Assembly (NCBI RefSeq): GCF_024868665.1
Contig: NC_079899.1
Coordinates: forward strand, 1,157,928-1,221,927
Length of the DNA: 64,000 nt
Source of the DNA: Triplophysa rosa
Taxonomy: Eukaryota > Chordata > Actinopteri > Cypriniformes > Nemacheilidae
Direction of reading: 5' to 3'
A model generated the notes under the pieces. The model saw only the letters and a list, made by a program, of their open reading frames with translations. It had not been told where the DNA came from and searched no databases. The position numbers were made by a program, and so were the translations under genes. Positions 1 through 11,750 of the stretch are shown here, in pieces (within the stretch, counting starts at the first letter, position 1; each line of letters starts with the position of its first letter).

Positions 1-2040
1 CAGAAGCTGTTGAAGTGATGTCCAGCTCGTCTGAAGTCCTCAAAGAAGCTGAATGAATTGAGACTTGCTGCAGTTATGGTGCTTTCCTTGAACCAATCAG
101 CGACCTCACTTTGCTCACAATGCACCCCAGTGAGCCACCGAGATCCCCGGTGCTGAATTCTTTGCCATCCCAAATTGTTGTCATGGAAATCCTCTAGGGA
201 AAATAAAGGGCAATATTTCTTAGTAGAAGCGTCCTTCGGTTCTCCTATCCAGACAAAATCTGTTTTTGGACGGTCAGATATGCCTCACTGCATGCCTCTT
301 AAAGATTCACTTTAGCGACTGCATGCGATCTTAAGTTCTCTACCTTAGAAGTGATGTGAGAAGGAGCGGGATGGGACGGGGGAGGGGGCGCTGAGGAGAT
401 GTGCGCATAACCATGGAAAGGGGGCTTGAGCGCTCAAGAATCTTGTCTTTCTGTTTGCCCCCTCAATCGAGCGACACAAAAGCTGAATTACTCATTCAAA
501 CCTCGCGGGACAAAGGCGGAGGAGCTGGATAGCACTCTTGCATTTGTAGTCAAACATTTGGAGACTTAAATCGAGTCGTCATGAAAGAGAAAGAGTTAGA
601 CAAAGCCCATAGAATCGCCATCAGCAAACATTTTCCTGTGTCATATTAGTGGAGTCTCCATGGCTCCTTCTGGCTCGGGGACAATAGCACAAGTTTGCAC
701 ACTCGAATACTGTCACCCTGCCAACGGCAACAAGGGCCAGAAACAGGACCATCCCGGCAAAAGCACGAGCACCGCGGGGAAGGTCGCCAAAGAAAAGGGA
801 AAAGGGTCTTGTGAAATGCTAATTGAGCTCTGCAGGGCTACCTATCGCCCCGTGCGGTCACCTCACATCCCCCCCCACGCGTCACGAGACGTTTACACGG
901 GAAGACCTGTTGTCTGGACTGCAGAGTAAAAACTGAAGGGGGGAAACGGATCTGTCATGATCCAGATGCCAATATCCCTGAAATGTTTCTGTATGCGGTC
1001 GCGCACAATCTTGCCGTCCTGTGACACGCAACGCCAAACCAATGCAGAATGACAAATTCTTTTGACAAAGTCTTTAACGTCATCACACAATACATGTTTT
1101 TAAATGACGATACTGTTGCTCATCTAGTGTCTGTCCTTCTGTTAGAAAAGCAGCCAAAAAAGAGGATGGTGATGATAAAGCCCTGGAGACAATGTGAGGA
1201 AGATTTATCACAAAACATATCAGATTCTCTCAATGAGGACACCTCTCATGTGTTGTGATCCCAATGACATTAAAAGAATGAAAAACACTCAAATTAAAAT
1301 CTCTAAGTATGATTTTTTATTCACAGAAAATCTTCATTCCACTAATTCAAGTGAAAACCTCAAAATAAGTCCTAATTTTTTTTTTTTCGTGACGTCATGG
1401 AATCAAAACAGCGATTACATGAAATATCAATGGTCACGCACTACAGGGTTGTAATCTTCACCGGCTGCATATACTGTATGCTGACATCTGTAAACTTGAC
1501 ATCTTCAGTTCTACATTGTATTATTAAAATTGTAGACTGTTTTAAAAGCATTTGTGCTGGGTACGTAAGATCATGACAGGTGTGACATGGATCTAATAAA
1601 CTTGGGTATATGTCATGTATGTGTAGCCTGTATGATGATGACACCTCTTGAATCGTAGTCTGTCCCTCACAGATTCACTGGAGATGCTCGACACTCACAT
1701 CAGAACATTGAATTTGATCAGACCACCAAAACTTCAAGGCTTTACATCGCAAAGGCCTTTAGATTAATCTGACCAAATATGATGTGTTGACTTTCTGTTG
1801 GGCTTTAAAAGACTGTGGTTTCTTTATAGGTGTAGGGATGTTTCAAACATGAACTATAGCATGAGGGCTGCTTTGTTCCAGTTTTAGAAATGCTATTGAG
1901 CCATTTTGCCACAATTTAATTGACATTTATTCGTACAGTGCTTTTCATTTCAAAGCAGCTTTACAGAAAACACACTTCATTCTAAAACCTGTAATGTACA
2001 TTTTCATTTATTTTTAGTTTAAGTCAAGTTTAAAAACTAA
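1..2040. other. intergenic, no supported gene
   Basis: I see no exon series with conserved protein similarity here. Short open frames exist, the longest 89 codons at 660-929, but none resembles a known family and none is bounded by convincing splice sites. A purine-rich G tract lies near 366-400. Positions 1915-1990 carry a reverse-oriented relic resembling the retroposon tail found elsewhere in the window (AAAGCAGCTTTACAG). Confidence 0.5.
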
Positions 2041-2049
2041 TTTAGCATG

Positions 2050-2490
2050 TAGCTCCCTGACTGATGGCAGGAAATTCTCATCAAGAATTTGTTGATAGGC
2101 CTGAGAATTCAATTTTCCCTGGACAATCTGGAGTCACTCAGGCCCGGAGGCAAAAGAGCTGTCCCAAACCATCACATTTCCACCACCATGGTTCACTGGT
2201 GGTGTGTGTGAATTTGTCGGCTCTTTTCTTGGAATTTAGTGTTGGCTCAAACATTCGATTTTGACCAAATCAATCTACTTTGGATTCATCTGTCCAGAGA
2301 ATGGTTTTCCCCAAAACCTCTGGTTTGTCTAAATGCTCTATGGCAAAGTTTTGCGTCCTTCTAGAAACCCTCCCTTAAATGTCACGTCTGTTCAATTTTC
2401 ATCTGCAGATGCATGTACATGTGCCATAGATGCTGTCAGAGAGGTGTGCAAGTCGAGGTCGTGCTAAATGGCCTTCGGTTGTAGTTGAGT
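2050..2490 (-). pseudogene. Tc1/mariner transposase relic, antisense and frameshifted
   Basis: Read on the minus strand, the segment gives Tc1-like transposase fragments in changing frames: a stretch like WTDESKVDWFGQNRMFEPT and, after a shift, the HGGGxVMVWG region. Stops and frameshifts break it, so it is a decayed copy. No terminal repeats were located. Confidence 0.6.
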
Positions 2491-2930
2491 TGTCTTATGG
2501 TGGATGGAGATGACATTTGAATTAAGGCGTCAGAGCTTGTGTTGAGAACTTGAATGAGTAACTTACTACTTTATTATATGGACAAATTCACACAAACACA
2601 CTTGTGTTATTTAATCTTAAGTTTAGCACATAACATTCAAATTGAATTGATCCAAATTTCATCTGGCGATTGCTTCATTCGACGGAGCTTCTTCTAGAGG
2701 CCACTGCTGTATTCTTTTATTAACCAACAGATGGCGCTGTTCTCCACACACTCTCAAAGCTTTGAATCTTTTCCCAGAAAAGGCAGAGGACAGCGTCTGT
2801 GCTTTATGAGGCTTCCTTTTCCCATCCCTCTGTCTTGTGCCTTCCCCAGACTGATGGGCTGCCTGTCACCACCTTCTTCCTGATGTCTTCAGAAATCTTC
2901 TTTCCTCTTGCCATTTTTAGTCTTTGCGGG

Positions 2931-3093
2931 TGTAACAATATGTGTGTTGTTAAAGTCCTAAGACTGTTACTACGAATTTGTATTATGAAAAATAAGGGAA
3001 AACCCGGAAGTCGTTATTGAAATAAAGGGCATGGAGTATGTTGTGAACTCGCCGTCTGTTCTTGGATATTTCCAGATATAACATATTGAATCA
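2931..3093 (+). repeat. 5' LTR of the Gypsy element
   Basis: 163 bp, TG...CA bounded, with an AATAAA-type signal (GAAATAAAGGG) in its middle. It pairs with 7810-7972. The shared sequence up to TATTGAAnCA fixes the boundary, and the primer-binding TGG follows directly. Confidence 0.9.
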
Positions 3094-3297
3094 TGGTGGC
3101 AGCAGTAAATAGCGGCACATGATGAGCACAAACGACGGGTAACAGCCATTTCGTCGATGCACCAAAGCGAGAAACACGCGAATGTGGATTTAACCGCTGC
3201 TCATAAGAGAGCATCTGACTGGTTGCTTCAGCTCCGATCTGCACACACCCACACAGTTTTCGCAGTGAGTAAATGACTGAGCGCTATCATCAGAAGG

Positions 3298-4250
3298 ATG
3301 GAGAGTGCATTAAAACCGCCAGGAAAAATAGACTTTGATGACTGCAATTTGGCACTTGTATGGAAAAGATGGAAGGAAGAATTCAGTTTATATGTAGATC
3401 TGACGATGGGAGACAAAACAGATGAATATAAAATAAAACTGCTACATTACCTAATTGGAGAAAAAAGACGCGAAGTGTGCAAAACTCTTGGAGTCGGACA
3501 GGACATAGAGGGTTTATTGATGGAGGAAGTGATAACAAAACTGGATGGATTTTGTGACCCGAAAAAGAATGAAACTGTTGAAAGATACAATTTTTTATTC
3601 GAAACCAGGGCCAAGAGGAAAGTTTGGATAAATATATAACTGAATTAAGGCCAATGGCAGCGACGTGCAATTTTGGGGTGATAACAGACTCCCTTATTAG
3701 AGACAGAATTGTGTGTGGGAAGTGGGACTCACAGCTAAGAGAGCGCCTACTTAGAGAGTCTGACCTCAGTCTGGAAAAGTGCTTACAGATTATTTATTTA
3801 TTCATTTATTTATTAGATATTATTTATTATAATGATCTTGCTTGGTCTATAAACACCATGCACTGTGCTGTGTTTTACCTTTCTGTGTTTTTCTTATTTG
3901 CTCCTGTAAAGCTGCTTTGGAACAATGCACATTGTGAAAAGCGCTATATAAATAAAATTGAATTGAATTGAATTGAATTACAGATAGGAAGTGCTGCAGA
4001 GCTGTCGAGACAGCGAGCCAAAGTTATAGAGACACAGACATCAGCGACACTACATGCGATGTCGACAAGGGAAAGACAGAGAGAGAAAGCAGAGTCCTCA
4101 TGGGATTGTGGCATCATACAGTGCAGATACTGCGGCCGGAAACATGAAAAGAAAAAGGAAAAATGCCCGGCATTTGGACAAAAGTGTAAAGTGTGTGGAA
4201 AAAACAACCACTTTGCAGCAGTGTGCAAGAGCATGCGGTCCAGCAGAAAA
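3298..4250 (+). pseudogene. gag relic of the Gypsy element
   Basis: Begins with an ATG after the 5' LTR and encodes a capsid-like helical region (3298 to about 3605). A one-base frameshift near 3605 moves the rest into the next frame. A 187-bp retroposon then interrupts it at 3791-3977. Downstream, at about 4120-4235, cysteine/histidine knuckles can be read (CRYCGRKH, then CKVCGKNNHFAAVC), the nucleic-acid-binding part of a nucleocapsid. It cannot make an intact Gag. Confidence 0.8.
3791..3977 (+). mobile_element. nested short retroposon with (GAATT)n tail
   Basis: A 187-bp insertion inside gag is flanked by the direct repeat TTACAGAT (3783-3790 and 3978-3985). It ends in AAGCGCTATATAAATAAA followed by GAATT repeats, a simple 3' tail expected of a SINE or truncated LINE. 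Related tails occur at 13295-13385 (reverse) and 48870-48935. Confidence 0.8.
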
Positions 4251-4308
4251 AAAACAGTTATGGCAATGGAGCAAATGGATATGGATTCAGAAAGCGAGGA
4301 TGAGGTAC

Positions 4309-5529
4309 TGAGCATAACTTTGAGTATGGTAGGGGGCAGTATTAAGATGGTGAAGGGTGACCCAGACCAGAATGCAGCTCTGTATGCAACCTTGCAGGTC
4401 AACAAAAAAGCTGTTCTATTCCAGTTAGACTGTGAAGCTACATGCAATGTAATCCCAGCAAATGCAACAAAAAGTATACAATTACAACCTTGCAACCAGG
4501 TCTTACTAATGTACAACAAAACAACACTGACTCCACTGGGACAGTGCAGGCTGCAAGTAAAAAATCCACGCAATGGAAAAGAATACAGACTTAAATTCAT
4601 CGTGGTAGAGAACGATACATACAAACCAATCTTGGGTAGTAAAGCATGCCAAGAAATGCAGCTGATTAATGTAGTACATCACAATATCATGGCTATGAAC
4701 ACAAAGGAGTCACAACAATGGTCCACAGAGCAAATAAAACAGGAATACGCTGATGTCTTTGAAGGGGATGGATTATTTGAAGGAAAGCTCAAACTGGAAA
4801 TAGATGAGCAAGTAGAACCAGTGAAACTACCCAAAAGAAGGATTCCCACAGCTCTGTATGAACCTCTTAAAAAAGAGCTAATAGATCTTCAAAAGCGGGG
4901 GCATTATAGCACCCGTTGAACAAAGTACCGACTGGATCAGCAGCATGGTCGTAGTGCAGAAACCCTCCGGAAAGCTACGCGTGTGTATTGATCCAAAGCC
5001 CCTTAACAAAGCGCTCAAGAGACACCATTATCCATTGCCCACAATCGAGGATGTACTACCAGATCTGAACGGAGCACGAGTTTTTTCAGTCTGTGATGTG
5101 AAAAATGGATTTTGGCACATACAACTGGAGGAAAAATCAAGTCTCCTCACGACATTTGCAACACCAATGGGACGTTTTCGATGGCTTCGGATGCCAATGG
5201 GTATTAGCCCGGCACCAGAAATTTTCCAAAGACAGTTTAACCAGGTGATGGAAGGAATCCCCAGTGTAAAAATCATTGCAGATGATATATTGGTTGTTGG
5301 AAAAGGAGACAATGATGAGGACGCAATAAAAGATCATGACAACAATATGAGGATGCTGCTGGACAGGTGCAGGGCACGTCATGTGAAACTGAACCCAGAA
5401 AAAATGCGCTTGAGACTGAAGGAGGTCCCATATATAGGACACCTACTCTCATCAGATGGAGTTAAGGTAGACCCAGGAAAAGTGTCAGCCATTACACAGA
5501 TGCCACGGCCTACTGACATAAAAGGGGTT
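4309..5529 (+). pseudogene. protease and reverse transcriptase relic of pol
   Basis: The aspartic-protease active site appears as LDCEATCNV (codons 4428-4436 read DCE where retropepsins have D-S/T-G), so it is probably inactive. A frameshift near 4895 joins this frame to the RT frame (about 4897-5529). The RT shows the fingers/palm blocks of Ty3/Gypsy enzymes, including a FSVCDVKNGFWHI block and the catalytic IADDILVVG motif, with both aspartates present. A TAG at 5530 truncates it. Confidence 0.88.
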
Positions 5530-5532
5530 TAG

Positions 5533-6018
5533 CGTTTTCTGGGCATGGTTAATTACCTTGCCAAATTTTGTAGCCATGCCTCTGCTCTCACAGAACCTCT
5601 GTGACAGTTGACCCAGAAAGAGACAGTATGGGAGTGGTCAGACAGTCAGGAACAGGCTTTTGAGAATATCAAGGAAGTTCTCTCACAGACCCCGGTGTTG
5701 AGATATTATGATCCCTCAGAGCAGCTGGTTTTGCAATGTGATGCATCGGAAAGCGGATTAGGGGCTGCACTAATGCAAAAGGGACAGCCCATTGCATATG
5801 ACAGCAGGGCTTTGACGGAAACGGAAAAAGGTTACGCTCAAATAGAAAAAGAATTGCTGGCGGTGGTGTATGGGATGGAAAGATTTCACCACTTCACATA
5901 AGGCCGGACTGTGGAAGTGCAATCGGACCACAAACCGCTGGAGAATATAATGACCAAGCCACTTCTAAGCGCACCAAAAAGATTACAACGCATACTCATG
6001 CGTCTTCAGTGGTAACAA
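5533..6018 (+). pseudogene. RNase H domain relic of pol
   Basis: Same frame as the RT, interrupted by TGA at 5602, TAA at 5899 and TAA at 6013. Ty3-type RNase H blocks are visible: [16 protein letters not shown] with the first catalytic Asp, and the [18 protein letters not shown] helix. Confidence 0.85.
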
Positions 6019-7410
6019 GTGAAGCTCCAATACTGCCCAGGCAAGCACCTACTGCTGGCTGATACTTTGAGCAGAGCCTATTGCAGAGACCAGGAGAGGG
6101 GCAGATCGGAGTTGGAAATAGAGTCTATCAACATGGTGACCTATTTACCTGTATCTAAGGAAAGAACACAAGCCATAAAGAGAGCCACAGAATTAGACAC
6201 TGAGCTCCAGTCTTTGAAAAAAGTGATACTACAGGGCTGGCCTGAGGGGAAGGAACACCTGTCTATGGATGTGACCAAGTACTTCCATGTTAGAAATGAA
6301 CTGAGTGTGCAAAATGGGATTATCTTTAGAGGAGAGCGAGTTGTTGTACCATCAGCATTGAGACGGGAAATAATGCAGAGAATCCACTCCTCTCACATTG
6401 GCATTGAAGGATGTTTAAGAAGAGCCCGTGAGTGTGTATAATGGCCAGGCATGAATGCAAAACTGAGAACATTTATGGAACAATGCAGTGTCTGCTCAGC
6501 TTTGGATGTAAAACAACAGAAAGAGACCCTTAGGTCACATGAAGAGCCAACTCGGCCATGGGAGAAGATTGGGACAGACTTATTTCATTGTAATGACAGA
6601 GACTACATGATCACAGTGGATTATCTGTCCAATTTTTGGGAAGTGGATCAATTGGAAAACACAGAGTCAAAGACTATCATATGCAAACTGAAAGCACACT
6701 TTGCAAGATATGGAATTCCAGACATAGTGTTTTCGGACAATGGACCCCAGTATTCATCAGAGGAATTCAATAAATTCAGCAGATCCTAACTTTATACAGT
6801 ACATAAAACCTCCTCGCCAGGATATCCACAGAGTAATGGAAAAGTGGAATCAGCTGTGAAAAGTGCAAAGAGACTGATGGCCAAAGCGAAAAGAGCTGGG
6901 TCAGATCCATACTTAGCAATGTTGGATCACCGGAACACGCCAAGCCAGGATGCAGAAAGCAGCCCAGCAATGGCACTGATGGGATGACGCACTAAAACAC
7001 TACTTCCAATGTGCGAGAGTTTACTTCGTCCAGGACTAATATCTAAGGCGGGAAACTACAAAAACAGGCAGCGAAGACAAGCACACTACTATAATGAGTC
7101 AGCAAAAGATCTCAAAGAGCTGCGCTACAAAGATCAAGTGAGAGTTCAGCCCCTGAAAGGACAGACACAATGGTGGCTAAAAGCTACAGTGATAAGGCCA
7201 GTCGAACAAAGATCATATGAAATTGAGGTGGAAAATGGACAAGTACTGAGAAGGAACAGAAAGCATCTGAGATTGAGCAAGGAACTTTGTGATGGTCTTC
7301 CAGAACTGGATGAGACAGAAAAAGAGGATGCAAAGACAGAGATACAAACTGTCACCGGAGAGTTTGAAAAGGACTTCAACACAGAGACTGTTGAAACAAA
7401 AGTGGAATAG
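6019..7410 (+). pseudogene. integrase relic of pol
   Basis: The N-terminal zinc-binding H-H-C-C region (HSSHIG ... CSVC) spans about 6385-6500. The catalytic core keeps Asp in IGTDLF, Asp in FSDNGPQ and Glu in NGKVESAV. Stops at 6439, 6787 and 6985 lie in the same frame. A basic C-terminal region runs to the TAG at 7408-7410. The core triad can still be read, but the frame is broken. Confidence 0.87.
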
Positions 7411-7809
7411 CCTGCCCCAACTCCAAACCATATTCCCTGTTCGAGAAGTGGCAGGCCAATCAGAAGACCTGCATACCTAAAAGACTTTGAATGATCACTC
7501 AAAAGCAGTTGACAAGTTAACTTCGTTGAGTGGGGCTAATGTTACATATATACAGATCTGATATTGGTGGTACAAAATGAGGCATTGTGTAAAATGAAAA
7601 TGAAAAGCCTAATATTAGATATTGCTCATACAATTAATTGTATTGTTCAAATGGAAAAGTCACTTTACAGGCATGGTTGATAGTCATTTTTATATAATAA
7701 TAATAATAATAATAAAGCCTGTGTATGCTGTGAATTCACTGTTGTGAATTGTTAGTGGAACAGTTGATACAGTTTTGTGTTTTGAAAAAAAAAAGAAAAG
7801 AAAGAAAGA

Positions 7810-7972
7810 TGTAACAATATGTGTGTTGTTAAAGTTACTAGACTGTTACTAGGAACTTGTATTATGAAAAATACGGGAAAACCCGGAAGTCGTTATTGAA
7901 ATAAAGGGCATGGAGTATGTTGTGAACTTGCCGTCTGTTCTTGCATATTTCCAGATATAACATATTGAAACA
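7810..7972 (+). repeat. 3' LTR of the Gypsy element
   Basis: 163 bp matching 2931-3093 with about ten differences. It is preceded by an A/G-rich polypurine tract and followed by the GCGGG duplication. Confidence 0.9.
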
Positions 7973-8394
7973 GCGGGTACACCGTGGCACTACATTGGTT
8001 TGCCACTCAAATGTGATGAAACGAAAAAACAAGCTTTTTTAGCAGCAAACACTGAAGATTGGTTTGGTGCACACAGGGATAAAAGTAGCCCATGTGTAAA
8101 ATGATATGCTGTATCTGTACACTCTGTTACTTCAACTCTGTTTATCCTGTGTATTTTTGTATACCTGCTGTAGATTGTTTTTGTATAAACATATACATTC
8201 TGGGTTTTTGAGTATTATTTCTTTCTTTAACGTATCTTTAATGATTTGGGCCTAATTCTCGGCTCGAGATCTATCCTTGATATCTTGTTCAGACAGATGA
8301 CACCATGGATTCGAGCAAATATTAGCAGATTAAAAAATCTATACCTGACTGTGCCTGCTAGGAGTCCCGCAATAGGCCAAGTTTGGATCTTCCA

Positions 8395-9600
8395 ACAGGA
8401 CAATGAATAAACTCCAACTGGTTCAAAAGGCAGCAGCCAGATCGCTCACTAGATCAAGAAATTTGACCACACAAGCCCAGTTCTATTATCACTACACTGG
8501 CTGCCTATGAAGTTCCCAATAGACAGAATTCAAAATCCTGCTAATTTATAAAGCATTGAATGGTCTAGCTCCTCAGTATCTTTGTGAGCTATTGTCTGAT
8601 TACAATCCACTGCGCACGCTGTGGTCGCAAAACCCTGGTCTGTTATGTTCCCAGAATATCAATATCTTGTATAGGTGGTCGATCCTTTTCGTACCTGGCT
8701 CCTAAACTCTGGAATAGCTTCCCCAGCCATGTTCAGGATTCAGACACACTCATTCGTTTAAAGATGGTGTAACATGCTGTTTCATTCATTCTGACTTCTT
8801 TACACTGTTAAACGTGCTATCTTCTCATGCTTTAACATGGTCAACTTGATAAAAACGAGTTGGCCATATGACGTAGTATTTCTGTGCTTGATACACTCCC
8901 CCAGCACTCCAACTTGTTTCAGAAAGTTTTTTATAAGTCTGTTACGAAACAGGGATCCTGTTCCTTTTATTGGCCATTCAACAGGAATAGCACGGCCACG
9001 CGTCATCCACCGAGAGACAGAGCACATCCGCTAGCGTGAGAGAAAGACCACACCCACGTGTCAACCAGCCAGCGTGAGGAAGAGCAACGCGCCCATCAAT
9101 GCCGCTTCACTCTGCTGACGGAAGTTTAGCTGTGTTCGTTTGTTCACTGTATTTCAGTGATGGATGTTATATAAACGCTGGATTTAGAGATGGTTTGAAG
9201 CTGATAGATGGCGCAGTCCCAGCGCTAAAAGATGCCGGCCATGATCCGCACGCGGTAAGTCAAACTAAGTCATATGTGGGCGTTTTGTTGGCAATCGGAG
9301 TGTATGTGCCTAATGTAAACAACAGGAAGGGATAATGCGATGATGTGTTGTGTGCTCGTGCTGTAGTTCTGCCTCCCTGCATGCGTCTCCAGCAGCTTGT
9401 GTTTTTCTGAAAATGATCGTACAGCTGTATCTCTCTTTTATAAATTTGATCAAACTAAATACTCTTTGAAGATACAAAGTATGCAAAACTGCTGTACAGG
9501 TACTCGAGATTAATGTGAGATTTACAGAAACTGCATGCGTTACTTCATCTTTGAAACTAGACTAAAGACTCATCTCTTTGATATAGCTTTCATTTAACTC
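8395..9600 (+). pseudogene. LINE reverse-transcriptase 3' relic, interrupted
   Basis: 8395-8768 encodes fragments typical of the C-terminal part of L2/CR1/Rex-type LINE proteins (KLQLVQKAAARS, YKALNGLAPQYLCELL, APKLWNSF) with stops and shifts. The usual continuation (a frame like FETRLKTHLFD) is seen only at about 9545-9590, so roughly 770 bp of foreign or rearranged DNA separates the pieces. The GC-rich part of that DNA (8980-9400) has no recognised gene. Confidence 0.6.
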
Positions 9601-10308
9601 ACCGATGACACCGTTAACTCAGCATAAGCAGTCTATGCCACAATAGTTAGCTTGTTGAAACTGAACATACACATCTGTTGTACTGTGTAACTAACTTACA
9701 CTTTCTATGAAAGGCCTCTACGCTAATTTCAGTTTTTGTCTTACAATATCTTCTATTCTTCTTTATATAATTCTATTCTTTCTTCTGTTCATTTCAAAAA
9801 GAAACACTTAAGTCGGTTCTTAAAGTAGCCCATCACAACCAGGCAGGCTCGAGGTAGTCGCACACTTCGCACAGCCCTTGCGATGGCACTGATATGTACT
9901 GTATATATAAACCTGCCTTGTCTGGTTCTGTTGTTTGCTCGTGCCTGTTTGTTAAGATGCCAAGAGACAGTCGGGGTGTAACAACTGCTCTTAAAATCCT
10001 TTTCCATCAGTAACCCAACAAACCTTTAACATCTGCTGGAGAACCTCACAATGAATGCTGGGTTTACTAAACACTTCTTTAATAAATACATCATATAATG
10101 TTGTGTTTTCATTCTCATATGAAACCCACATGAGGTTTCAGCATTTTAAAATATTGACAACAAACACAAAGCAAGTTTGGGATGAGGCTATGCATCTAAT
10201 GGAAGAACGACTGGCAAGTAAAGCTTATTGTTTGCGTACAATAAATACATCTGATCAAACGCGCGTTTATGCTGTCAGAAGAACATCCAGCAGTCACATG
10301 ACGTCATC
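9601..10308. other. ttc8 downstream flank, no gene seen
   Basis: AT-rich sequence between the LINE relic and the ttc8 stop codon. On the minus strand an ATTAAA at about 10078-10083 lies some 225 nt after the ttc8 stop and could serve as its polyadenylation signal. Confidence 0.4.
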
Positions 10309-11614
10309 TTATAAGGTGGAAAAATGTTGTCTGAGGTTTTTCAGGATCTGTTGAGTGTCCACATGTTCAGGAAAAGCATCTTCGGATTTTTGAGCCGCCA
10401 TGTAGCTGCTCTGAAGATCGCCAAGCTTCAGGCCATAAAGAAACATCATTATCAAACAAATGCATTTGAAAAACACATCCATAACCTAATAATGAGACTG
10501 TACGGCACCTTATCAGAAAGGGTTGCGTAGTTGAAGTGCGGCTCATACATGTGAGGGGACAATGAAGCTGCTGTCTGCAGGAAAGCTTTAGCCTTTGGCA
10601 AAAAGAAAAAAAGCACAGAAATAAATGTTAATACACGTATATACATTTCCTTGTACATGTAACAACATTCTCTTTAATCAAATGAATGGCATGTCAATAT
10701 TCTTAAGATAAGAGACAAAACATTTCTTTGTTAAAAGTGTAAAAATTCAACAGTAAATAGTCTTTCATTGCTTCTGAATGTTTTCAGATGATGCTCTTCA
10801 GCAAACACAGCATCGCCAGGTAACGTGAACCCTGTCCAACTGACTCACCTGCTCAATACGACCCCTCCGGAGCTCCAGTACGGCTAAGTTATTATAGGCT
10901 TCGCTGTGGTTATTGTGGAAAGCCAAAGCCAGTTTAAAGCATTGATATGCCAGAGTCAAGTCACCAATGCCCTGTGAAACAGACATCGTAAGAAAAATAT
11001 GTCTGCTGTTGACATATCAGAAATATACATCCTCCAATAACATTTCTCAAGATTTGTCAGGTAATGTTTGAACAGCACAGTGTAGTTACAAAAATCAACA
11101 TTTCAGGAACTCTGTCAGCCAATCAGAATCAAGCATTCAAGAGCACCGAGCTGACATCATCTACATCTGACATCAACACTCATCTACATCGGAACAGGTT
11201 TAACTAGAACCTATTAAAACGTTTGAATGTTCATTCAAACAAAAAAAACGCTACATTGATGTTTTGAGCCCCAAAGAAAATACCAATGAACTATGAAAAA
11301 GAGAGCGTCATTTTACATAATATTTATGTTTTGTAATGAAAGAAAAGAATCTGTTGTCAGAATATATGCCTTCAGATCACGAAATAAGACACAAGAACTT
11401 TCTCTTTAAAGGCTCATGCACGGAATCCTCACCACTCCAACATGTCCCAGATTATACCAGATATCCGCCTGTTCTTCATCACTGGACACCAGAGACAAAG
11501 CTCTCTCGAAAGACGACAGACTCATGTCATACTGCTGACCGTAGAAACAGCACAGACCCAAATTATTATACAGCTGACAGTTAAACACTCCCATCTGCAG
11601 CAAACGCCTAAAAC

Positions 11615-11668
<54 letters not shown>

Positions 11669-11671
11669 TCT

Positions 11672-11750
<79 letters not shown>

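Larger units (their letters stand above)
2926..7977 (+). mobile_element. Ty3/Gypsy LTR retrotransposon, full length, inactive, with 5-bp TSD
   Basis: Two 163-bp LTRs (2931-3093 and 7810-7972) start TGTAACA and end in CA. They are flanked by the same five bases GCGGG at 2926-2930 and 7973-7977, a target-site duplication. A primer-binding-like TGGTGGCAGCAG follows the 5' LTR at 3094, and a purine tract (about 7785-7809) precedes the 3' LTR. The order gag, protease, RT, RNase H, integrase is that of Ty3/Gypsy. The LTRs differ at roughly ten positions by eye. Pol carries seven in-frame stops and gag has a frameshift plus a nested insertion, so the copy is old and non-autonomous. No env-like frame was seen. 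Confidence 0.93.

Noticed and set aside
660..929. 89-codon open frame with a fair start context
   Set aside because: No family resemblance, overlapping frame on the other strand, no splice or poly(A) context.
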